36,879 nucleotides of DNA. Origin: a virus. Below, piece after piece: positions 28,743 to 35,433 of the stretch (the first letter of the stretch is position 1; each line of letters starts with the position of its first letter). The DNA lies in IMG/VR virus record IMGVR_UViG_3300034019_000442, positions 1 to 36,879 of that record. One strand, given 5' to 3'. A program made the position numbers and the translations under genes. The notes beneath the pieces are model-generated. The model saw nothing but the letters and a program-made list of their open reading frames with translations. It had not been told where the DNA came from and did not search any database.

Positions 28743-31003
28743 AGGTCCATCCATCCCCAGCTCGACGACCCGCTGATCAGGCCGGACGTGGCGAGCATTC
28801 GCTCTGCCTCAACGAGCTGCGTCTCGGCGGGCTTCGTGCCGGCGTAGGTCACGGACTTGGACGAGCCGGACGCCGAGGACAGCGACTCGGACTTGATGTC
28901 GCCCGTCGTGCGCGTGGTCGGGTTGATCGTGACGCCCTGGACGTGCAGGGCCGCAAGCACCGCCGTCGCCTGCTGCACCCGCAGCGGCACCACGTCGCTG
29001 GCGATCAGCTCGCCGGCGGCGTCGTAGGCGTAGTCGCGCGGCCAGTCCAGGGCCTGCGTCGTCGAGTAGCGGTAGCCCACCCAGCGACCGCCGTAGCGCA
29101 GGTCGAGCGCGCGGGTGGCCGCCATGAGTGCCGTCTCCTTCGTCGCGTTGGTCGCCGCAGTCCAGGCCGCCGGCGTGCCGTAGTTCGTCAGGTAGGCGTT
29201 GGCGAACGCGATCGTGCAGTAGCTCGTCGCCGTGCTCAGGCCACTGCCAGTCTCCGCAACCAGCCCCGGTGCGTCCCAGGTGAGGTTGTAGGGAAACTGG
29301 TTGACCGTGACGAACTCGTCGAAGTTGTCGGCGTCGACCTGCGTGCCGCCGATCACCAGATCGCGGAACGTCAAGTCGTGCGGCGTGCTGATCGAGTCAC
29401 GGCCCAGGATCAGCGACACCTGTTCCGGCACCGCCTCGGTCTGCACGTCATCGAACACAACGTCGAAGATCTGGCCTGCGGCGTCCTGCGGCGTTACTCC
29501 GAGGAACGGGTACTGCACGTTCTGGAGGCAGAACAGGCGCGAGTACATGCGGCCCCAGACACGCAGGCCCGTGACGCTGATGTTGTAGTAGCCGTCGTTC
29601 GCTTGCGCGTTCGGCTTGTCGACGAACCCAGAGACGATGCACTGGATGCCTCGGTTCGGATAGACGAGCGGGCCGTTGGTGTCAGCATCTGCGTCGCCGA
29701 GGTTCATCGCATCGCAGTCGACGATGCTCGCACCGCTGGAGTCGTTGACCGTGTTGCCGAAGTAGCCGATCTTGAAGCAGTTCGCGCGAGCCGCGACGAT
29801 GAACGTGTTCTGGATCGTGATTCGGTGCGTCGGCCAGAACAGCTTGACTCCGTCATCCGCGCAGTAGCTGAAGCTGTCGCAGACCAAGCCAGCGTTGTCA
29901 GACAGGCTCTTGCGCCCAGGCTGGAACCCGTCCGAGTTGTACGTCCACGGGTTCAACCACTGCACGTTGCGCAGGTAGTGCGCGCCGCCGTACTGCAAGT
30001 AGAACGGCCACCGCACAAACGTCGGGCCGATGACGCGGCAGTTGACGGGCGAGGTGTTGACCGTGTCCGTGGCGATCGGGCAGTAACGGACCTGATTGGC
30101 GAACGCCAGCACCTGCTCTGCGTTCGCGCGCTGGGCGAGGCTGGTGAACACGCCGTGCCCTTGGATCGTGACGCCGGCCGTGTTTGCGCTGGTCAGCGTG
30201 CTGAGGTCGAAGCCCGCGCGCCTTGCCGACAGGATCGTGAACGTCGAGCCTGCCGTCGGGTTGGTCGTCCAGTTCGGCGTGACGTTGAGCGTGTTGGCCG
30301 TGCTGGTCGTGATCGTGCGGACCTGACCAACGCCCGTGCCACCCGAGATGCGCACCTCAAGGGTGTTGTACGCGCCTACCACCCACGGGGTGCCGCTGAC
30401 GGTGATGGAGCTGGCCGTCGCGCTGGCAGCGGTGCCCGTCACGTCAGGGTCGGTAAAGATGACGACTGCCCCGCCCTGCGCCGTCACCGTGCAGTTGTCG
30501 CCCAGCACTAGGCCAGGAGTGACCAAGTGGACGCCCGGAGGGAAATGCAGCGCCGCTCCAGCCGCGACGCTCGTTTGCGCCACGTAAGCGGAGCTGCCGA
30601 CAGGCAGGGCTGCTTGCGGCAGGCTGACGAACAGATTGAGCGGGTTGCGCCGGTCGCCGTTGACCTCGATGCGCAGCCGCCGGTTGCTGGGCACCACGAG
30701 GCGCAGCTGGCCGTCCACGATGGTCTGCGTGACCCCGACATCGGCCGGGTAGACATTGGCGCTGAAGATCGGGCCGTCGATCAGGTTGATGCGCACGTCG
30801 GCCGGCTCGTCGGCCCCGATCGTGATCCAGTCGCACTGGACTTCCTGACCGATGTCCCAGACCTCGTTCTCGCCCTGCGCCGTGAACGATTGCCCGTAGA
30901 CGAAGCCGCTCGTCTGCGCTCCTGACACAGCCGCAGCCGTGACCAGGTACTTCTGGCTGCGCAAGCTGTCGAGGCCGGGGCTGGCGTAGATGGTGACGGT
31001 CAT
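28739..31003 (-). CDS. Fusion: polysaccharide-hydrolase-like beta-helix plus head-tail connector
   Basis: One 754-residue frame joins two unrelated parts. Residues 1-576 look like a glycoside hydrolase of GH49/GH28 type: an N-terminal sandwich (RRLRIEVNGDRRNPLNLFVS, 109-128), GVHLVTPGLVLGDNCTVTAQ, then the right-handed beta-helix with NSDGFQPG (D358) and CADDGVKLFW (D383-D384), matching the three catalytic acids of those families. A Gly/Thr-rich module (about 188-258) is inserted. Residues 577-754 (GSGLSTATSYCTIAFANAYL, RALDLRYGGRWVGYR, ALDWPRDYAYD) are a DnaT-like/Ad1-type head-tail connector, normally a separate gene. No ATG, GTG or TTG start was seen at the junction. It could be a capsule- or dextran-degrading enzyme mounted at the neck. 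Confidence 0.82.
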   Translation of the reverse strand: MTVTIYASPGLDSLRSQKYLVTAAAVSGAQTSGFVYGQSFTAQGENEVWDIGQEVQCDWITIGADEPADVRINLIDGPIFSANVYPADVGVTQTIVDGQLRLVVPSNRRLRIEVNGDRRNPLNLFVSLPQAALPVGSSAYVAQTSVAAGAALHFPPGVHLVTPGLVLGDNCTVTAQGGAVVIFTDPDVTGTAASATASSITVSGTPWVVGAYNTLEVRISGGTGVGQVRTITTSTANTLNVTPNWTTNPTAGSTFTILSARRAGFDLSTLTSANTAGVTIQGHGVFTSLAQRANAEQVLAFANQVRYCPIATDTVNTSPVNCRVIGPTFVRWPFYLQYGGAHYLRNVQWLNPWTYNSDGFQPGRKSLSDNAGLVCDSFSYCADDGVKLFWPTHRITIQNTFIVAARANCFKIGYFGNTVNDSSGASIVDCDAMNLGDADADTNGPLVYPNRGIQCIVSGFVDKPNAQANDGYYNISVTGLRVWGRMYSRLFCLQNVQYPFLGVTPQDAAGQIFDVVFDDVQTEAVPEQVSLILGRDSISTPHDLTFRDLVIGGTQVDADNFDEFVTVNQFPYNLTWDAPGLVAETGSGLSTATSYCTIAFANAYLTNYGTPAAWTAATNATKETALMAATRALDLRYGGRWVGYRYSTTQALDWPRDYAYDAAGELIASDVVPLRVQQATAVLAALHVQGVTINPTTRTTGDIKSESLSSASGSSKSVTYAGTKPAETQLVEAERMLATSGLISGSSSWGWMDL

Positions 31004-31034
31004 GGCGACGGCAGAGCTGCTGGGGTGAGTGTGT

Positions 31035-31071
31035 GACCCTGCCGCACGCCCCTAGGACGCGCAGCAGGGTC
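31035..31071 (-). promoter_or_regulatory. Stem-loop between cement gene and hydrolase-connector gene
   Basis: GACCCTGC (31035-31042) pairs perfectly with GCAGGGTC (31064-31071) and the stem extends inward by about six further pairs on the minus-strand RNA, including two G-U pairs. It fills most of the gap 31004-31080. No U-run follows, so it may be a processing or stabilising hairpin or a partial terminator reducing expression of the fusion gene. Confidence 0.55.
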
Positions 31072-31080
31072 GGGCGCCGA

Positions 31081-31578
31081 TCAGATCGGGGCGATCCACG
31101 CGCCGACGAGCTGCAGGTTCGCCGTGCCTGCGGAGTAGGTCGCAACCACCTGCAGACGGATGAACCGCTTGGTGTTCTGCGTCGGGCCTGCGCTGCCGAC
31201 GCTCACGTTGTCCACGTAGAACACTTCGCGCCCGTTCGCCGGCGTGGCGAACTCGTTGCCGGTCTGCGCGGCCGACCCCAGGATCAGCACGCCGAGGCGC
31301 GTTGCTCCAGTCGTGAACGCCGCGTCGTCTGCGCCCTGGATGATGACCTGGTAGGTGCCGGTGATGCCCGTGTCGATCCCGCTCCAGTCGACCACGACGG
31401 CGAACCGCGCGTAGGGCGCGGTCGACGACGTGTTGACGTTGTACGCCGGGGCCACTTGGCCGAAGTCGATGCTGCTGACGGTGCCGTTCGTGGCGATGCC
31501 GGTCGCAGCTGTGTGCGACAGCGCTGCCGTGAGTCGGCTACCCTCTTCGAGGGCGAAGTTGTGGCACTGGTGGACCAT
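31081..31578 (-). CDS. Capsid cement protein, second copy (Bbp16-like)
   Basis: The 165-residue product is related in layout to the previous gene. NTSSTAPYARFAVVVDWSGI, TGTYQVIIQGADDAAFTT, RLGVLILG and KRFIRLQVVATYSAGTANLQ fit the cement-protein pattern (variable strand, then IQGaDD.AFTT, then RYIRLn......AG). Cement proteins bind the outer capsid surface and stabilise it. The ATG (31578-31576) shares one base with the preceding stop. Both copies begin with an M-x-HQ segment. Confidence 0.78.
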   Translation of the reverse strand: MVHQCHNFALEEGSRLTAALSHTAATGIATNGTVSSIDFGQVAPAYNVNTSSTAPYARFAVVVDWSGIDTGITGTYQVIIQGADDAAFTTGATRLGVLILGSAAQTGNEFATPANGREVFYVDNVSVGSAGPTQNTKRFIRLQVVATYSAGTANLQLVGAWIAPI

Positions 31579-32024
31579 CAGCGCCTCTGGTAGGTGGCGA
31601 AGATGCCCGCCGTGCAGCTGCCGGCCGCGCCGCCGCGCACCCAGCTGATGCGCATGTACCGAACCGTCTCCTGCTGCGACGCCACCGACGCGCTGGGGTG
31701 CACGACGTTGTTGACGTGCACGACGTGGCGAGTGCCAGGGCAGGTGTCCACCGGCTGGCCGATCGAGGCCGTGTCGCCGAACGTGATGGTGCCCAGCCGG
31801 TACGGCGTGGTGAACGCCGTGTCGCTGGCGCCCTGGATGCTGTAGGCGATGAACTCGCCGGTGCCGACGGCGACTGCCGACACGTCGAAGACGACTTCGA
31901 CTTCCTGGTAGCCGCTGCCGAGGTCCACGAAGAGCGAGCCGTTGCCCGTCGTCGTGTTCGTCGTGCCAGCCGCCTGCAGGACCATTGCCGAGTCCTGCAG
32001 GAACTGCATGTTCTGATGTGCCAT
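31578..32024 (-). CDS. Capsid cement protein (Bbp16-like)
   Basis: The 148-residue product follows the major capsid gene. It contains NGSLFVDLGSGYQEVEVVFD, YSIQGASDTAFTTPYRLGTI, HVVHVNN and VRYMRISWVRGGAAGSCTAG, in the order seen in Bbp16-family capsid cement proteins. The ATG at 32024 is preferred to longer frames because AAGGAG lies 7-12 bases upstream in the 16-base gap after the capsid stop. It is expected at many copies on the capsid. It may differ in site from its paralogue. Confidence 0.8.
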   Translation of the reverse strand: MAHQNMQFLQDSAMVLQAAGTTNTTTGNGSLFVDLGSGYQEVEVVFDVSAVAVGTGEFIAYSIQGASDTAFTTPYRLGTITFGDTASIGQPVDTCPGTRHVVHVNNVVHPSASVASQQETVRYMRISWVRGGAAGSCTAGIFATYQRR

Positions 32025-32040
32025 GTTGGTGCTCCTTGGA

Positions 32041-33009
32041 TCAGGCGATCGCCGTGGCGTCCTGGATGTCGTAGAGGCGAGCGACGCAACGCGGGTGGAT
32101 GTCCACGAGGTTGCAGTACCACTCGACGCGGGTGCGGAACACCGGCTTGCTGTCCTGCTCGCCGAGGTCGCGGACGTCGATGCCGCCGTTCTGGACCATC
32201 TGCAGGCCCATGTCCGACATGGACAGGACGTAGATCGAGGTCGAGCTGTCGGCGTTCTCGTTGAAGCCGATCTGCTGCAGACCGGCCGACGTGCCGAGGA
32301 CATCGGCTTCCAGGATCGGCAGGCCGGCGTAGCTGGTGACGATGCGGCCGAACTCGTCGCGGCTGGTCGAGATCGACGCGCTGCTGCGCAGGAAGGCCGT
32401 CATGTTGACCTTCGTCTTCTTCGCCATCAGCAGGTGCGTCGGGTTGTCCACGGCCTGGATGGCCTCGTCCAGCGACTTGAGCGACAGCGCCGCGCCGCCG
32501 CTGTTCTGGATGATCTGATCGGCGTTCTCGCCGTTGTCCTGCACGGCGTTGCCGCCGAAGCCAGCGCCGAAGCGCGCCTGGAGACCGTCGAAGCCGTTGG
32601 CGTTCGCGGTCGCGCCGCCGATCGCCGTCGTGCTGCCCTTGATGATCTGATGGGCGATGGTCTGCGCGAGCAGAGTCGCCTTCATGGTCTCGTGCGCCGA
32701 ACGCGCTTCCGGGCCGTGCGTCTGGACCAGGAAGCGGTCGACATCGAGGTCACCGCCGATGATCTTCAGCGCCACGCTGCGCTGCTCGACCGAGCCTGCG
32801 GCCTCGGTGTACGAGCCGTTGACCGCGCGGAACTCGACGCTGCCGAGGTTCGACTCGCGGGTCCACGCGAAGCTGTTGCCCTGGATGGAGACCAGAGGCA
32901 TGGCCGCGAGAAGCGGCGACGCCTGGGCGAAGGTCTGGAGGATCGCGGCGCGCTTGTCCTCGCCGTTGTTCTGCGCGATCAGCGCAGACTGATAGAGACT
33001 GACTGCCAT
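32041..33009 (-). CDS. Major capsid protein (HK97-like fold)
   Basis: The 322-residue product starts MAVSLYQSALIAQNNGEDKR, with no long cleaved delta domain; assembly is likely guided by the separate scaffold gene just upstream. Recognisable elements are a spine helix region (SAHETMKATLLAQTIAHQII), HLLMAKKTKVNMTAFLRSS, GLPILEADVLGTSAG and the C-terminal strands (RTRVEWYCNLVDIHPRCVAR). These fit coat proteins of the HK97 fold in this phage group. The ATG has no good Shine-Dalgarno sequence; a stem-loop (33011-33050) lies directly before it. This should be the most abundant virion protein. Confidence 0.85.
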   Translation of the reverse strand: MAVSLYQSALIAQNNGEDKRAAILQTFAQASPLLAAMPLVSIQGNSFAWTRESNLGSVEFRAVNGSYTEAAGSVEQRSVALKIIGGDLDVDRFLVQTHGPEARSAHETMKATLLAQTIAHQIIKGSTTAIGGATANANGFDGLQARFGAGFGGNAVQDNGENADQIIQNSGGAALSLKSLDEAIQAVDNPTHLLMAKKTKVNMTAFLRSSASISTSRDEFGRIVTSYAGLPILEADVLGTSAGLQQIGFNENADSSTSIYVLSMSDMGLQMVQNGGIDVRDLGEQDSKPVFRTRVEWYCNLVDIHPRCVARLYDIQDATAIA

Positions 33010-33010
33010 T

Positions 33011-33050
33011 GGTGTTTCGTGTTGCGGTTGTTAGCCCGCAACGGAACACC
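33011..33050 (-). promoter_or_regulatory. Stem-loop directly before the major capsid start codon
   Basis: GGTGTT (33011-33016) pairs with AACACC (33045-33050) and TTGCGG (33022-33027) with CCGCAA (33036-33041), around a small internal loop and an 8-base terminal loop. The structure ends 2 bases before the capsid ATG and replaces a normal ribosome-binding site. It may protect or process the capsid mRNA or control its translation. Confidence 0.6.
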
Positions 33051-33069
33051 AAATGCCGACAGCCCAGAG

Positions 33070-33825
33070 CTAGCGCGGTGCCGTGTTTGCACGGTTCAGC
33101 AGTTCCCTTGCGGGCAGAAGTGTCTGCCCTGGGTTCGCTGCGCGACCGGCACCGCCGGTCTGCGAGCCGCCACCGGATCCCCCGGTGCCTTGTGCTACGA
33201 ACAAGCCGCGCGTCGAAGGTGCTTCCCGCATCTCCGTGATCAGCTCGTCGAATCCCATCGGGTCGCTTGATCCCGACTTCTTCGTGACGCGAGGCTTCCC
33301 GCCCGCGTCAACGATGGAATGCTTGAGGTTGCCATCCGCGTCCTCGTCGACGCGGATGTACTGCTTGGCCAGCGTCAGGATCGCGTCCATCGACTGCGAC
33401 CCTCCGAGCTTGGCCACGACCGGGGCGAGTTCGCCCGCCACCATGCGCTCGCGCAGCGCGGCCGTCCGGGCCGTCAGCTTGCCTTCGAGCTTGGCGCGCT
33501 CCTCGGCCATCTTCGCGTTCACGGCGGCCTTGTAGTCGTCGATCTCCTTGCTGCCCTTGAGCTGGCCAGCCTGGAGCTTCTCCAGCGCCTCGCGCGCCTC
33601 AGAGGCCTTGGCCGGGTCGATGCCCTCGTACGCCTTGACTGCGGCCTTGGCCGCGTCGCGCTCGCTGCGCGCCTCGGTCAGCGCCCGCTTCAGCCCGCCC
33701 ACGTCCTCGACGCCCCAGCCTTCCTTGAGCGCCTCGACGACGAACTTGTCGCCGTTCTGCTTGGCGGCGTCGCGGAGACCCTCGGGCAGGTCATTCAGGC
33801 TGTCGGCGATGATGCGGAACGGCAT
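33070..33825 (-). CDS. Scaffold protein
   Basis: The 251-residue product has the layout of phage scaffolding proteins: an N-terminal segment (ADSLNDLPEGLRDAAKQNGD), a long charged coiled-coil-like middle (about 45-125, LKRALTEARSERDAAKAAVK), and a basic or Gly-rich C-terminus (KKSGSSDPMGFDELITEMRE, then GGSGGGSQTGGAGRAANPGQ). It lies immediately before the major capsid gene. The ATG at 33825 has GAAAGG upstream. It would direct prohead assembly and then be expelled. The gap 33826-33872 shows a TATACA-like sequence but no convincing -35 element. Confidence 0.85.
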   Translation of the reverse strand: MPFRIIADSLNDLPEGLRDAAKQNGDKFVVEALKEGWGVEDVGGLKRALTEARSERDAAKAAVKAYEGIDPAKASEAREALEKLQAGQLKGSKEIDDYKAAVNAKMAEERAKLEGKLTARTAALRERMVAGELAPVVAKLGGSQSMDAILTLAKQYIRVDEDADGNLKHSIVDAGGKPRVTKKSGSSDPMGFDELITEMREAPSTRGLFVAQGTGGSGGGSQTGGAGRAANPGQTLLPARELLNRANTAPR

Positions 33826-33872
33826 AGTGCCTTTCGGTGTATATCGGCAGGCGCACCCGCGCTAGGGGGTCG

Positions 33873-34109
33873 TCAGTTCGCGGATGCCTCGTCGGCCATC
33901 TGCGCGATGCGCTTGGCGACCGCCGCGCCGAGGTCGCGCACCGTGTCCGAGGCGTAGCCCGTGGCGTAGATCACCGTCGCCTCGACGCCGTTGGGCGCCG
34001 TGCCGCCGGCGACGGCGATCGACAGGCCCTTGCGCGTCATGTACGCGACCAGGTCGCCGGCGCGCGCCATCATCGCCTGGGTCAGGTCGGGGTCGGAATG
34101 CGGCTTCAT
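33873..34109 (-). CDS. Small hypothetical protein in the head operon (78 aa)
   Basis: The ATG (34109-34107) overlaps the MuF-like gene's stop as ATGA. The product (MKPHSDPDLTQAMMARAGDL) has a strand region (GVEATVIYATGYASD) and a C-terminal helix (LGAAVAKRIAQMADEAS). No family is recognised. Genes of this size between the minor head protein and scaffold are common and usually of unknown function. Confidence 0.7.
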   Translation of the reverse strand: MKPHSDPDLTQAMMARAGDLVAYMTRKGLSIAVAGGTAPNGVEATVIYATGYASDTVRDLGAAVAKRIAQMADEASAN

Positions 34110-35212
34110 GCGTCCTCGGGGTCAGGGATGCGGTCGAGCTGGCGGAGGCGGTCGATCGACAGCGGCTGCAGGTCCTTGCCGACCATCTGGGCGAAGGTCA
34201 GGTCGCCGGCACGCCACGCCGCGGCGCGCGTCGGGCCGAGCATCTCGTCCTGCACGCTGCGCGGCTGGCCTTCCAGCCACTCGGGGAAGGTCGTCGAGGC
34301 AGGCACCGGCCCGTCCACGCTGGCGCGGTTGCCCACCTCGTTGCCCGTCCACGGGACGATGCTGCTGCGGCAGTTCGGGTGCAAGGGAGGCATCGGACCC
34401 TTGCCCATCTCGAACACCTTGCCATCGTTGGCCGCGCAGATGATCGAGGTCTTGGAGTCGAGCGTGGCGACGAACTGGTACTGGTCCACGCCGAGGTCGG
34501 CAAACGTCTCGGCGCGGGTCGTGGCGCTGGCATGAGCCGCCGCCGTGCGCACCATGGCCCGGAGCTGGTCGACGTTGGAGCCGCTCAGCAGGCCGTCCTC
34601 GAAGTCGCCGGCGCGGGTGCCGCGCAGGGTGCGCACAATCTCGTCCGTGGTCAGCCCGCGCTGCACGCCGGTCTGGACGGCGTAGCGCACGTTGTCGACC
34701 GCGCCGTTGTCGCCGCCCACCAGCGAGCCGAACCACTCCTCAGTGGTCGCGCCGAGGTAGGGCCGCTGCTCGACGGCGGCCTCGATGCGCGGCAGGCTGA
34801 CCGGTCGCGCCGTCTCGATGCGCAGCACCTTGCGGGCGCTCTCCTGCACCCAGTCGGCTTCTTGCTTCACGAGCTGGCCGAGGTTGGCGCGCGCCTGGTC
34901 CTGCACCCGCCGCATGCCCTGCCGCACCAGCGCCTCGGCCTCGGCGATCAGCCGGCGCAGCTCGGGCGTCGTGGCGATGGTCACGTCCTGGCCGCGCCGC
35001 TGGAACGTCGCCATGCCGGCGGCGACGCGCTCGACGACGGGGCGCACGACCGTGCGACGGAACTCCTCGGCGGCGTCGTCCTGGATGCCCCTGACGGCCC
35101 GCGCGACGAGGATCTCGTGCCGGTAGAACCGTTGGAGCCACGTGTCGGCATGCTGCCGCAGCGCGGCTCGTAGGCGTTCCTTGACCCCAGGCGGCAGGCG
35201 GGAGCTGGTCAC
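34106..35212 (-). CDS. Phage minor head protein (MuF/SPP1 gp7-like)
   Basis: The 368-residue product has a helical N-terminal half and the C-terminal MuF-type signature: TTRAETFADLGVDQYQFVAT, DSKTSIICAANDGKVFEMG and MPPLHPNCRSSIVPW (LHPNCRSS at 277-284), where Cys and His residues probably bind zinc. The GTG start (35212-35210) overlaps the preceding stop. These proteins sit inside or near the portal and can be ejected with the DNA. The gene order portal, zinc ribbon, MuF, scaffold, capsid supports it. Confidence 0.9.
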   Translation of the reverse strand: MTSSRLPPGVKERLRAALRQHADTWLQRFYRHEILVARAVRGIQDDAAEEFRRTVVRPVVERVAAGMATFQRRGQDVTIATTPELRRLIAEAEALVRQGMRRVQDQARANLGQLVKQEADWVQESARKVLRIETARPVSLPRIEAAVEQRPYLGATTEEWFGSLVGGDNGAVDNVRYAVQTGVQRGLTTDEIVRTLRGTRAGDFEDGLLSGSNVDQLRAMVRTAAAHASATTRAETFADLGVDQYQFVATLDSKTSIICAANDGKVFEMGKGPMPPLHPNCRSSIVPWTGNEVGNRASVDGPVPASTTFPEWLEGQPRSVQDEMLGPTRAAAWRAGDLTFAQMVGKDLQPLSIDRLRQLDRIPDPEDA

Positions 35213-35433
35213 GGCTCGATCACGTCATGGGTGCTGGGACAGCGGCGCTCCAGCCACGCCGCCCGGGCAAGCGCGAACGTGCGCAGGACGCCGGTGGACG
35301 CGCCGCAGATCTCGCACTTGGCGAGGTAGCCGGTGTGGATCATGCCACCTTCGCGCAGCGGTTCGTAGGTCTTGAACATGAACCCCGTGCCGCCGCAGCG
35401 GCAGGCCTGGTTGAGCTTGCCGTCGCCGATCAC
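35209..35433 (-). CDS. Small zinc-ribbon protein after the portal
   Basis: The 74-residue product has CRCGGTGFMFKT and KCEICGASTGVL, two Cys-x-x-Cys-type pairs about 25 residues apart that can bind one zinc ion, then a helix (TFALARAAWLERRC). The GTG start (35433-35431) overlaps the portal stop as GTGA. Small zinc-ribbon proteins occur between portal and MuF genes in several phages; the role is unknown. Translational coupling suggests a packaging or head-assembly role. Confidence 0.75.
   Translation of the reverse strand: MIGDGKLNQACRCGGTGFMFKTYEPLREGGMIHTGYLAKCEICGASTGVLRTFALARAAWLERRCPSTHDVIEP

Noticed and set aside
33826-33872. TATACA sequence before the scaffold gene as a promoter
   Set aside because: No -35 element at suitable spacing and no CGATNC repeat.
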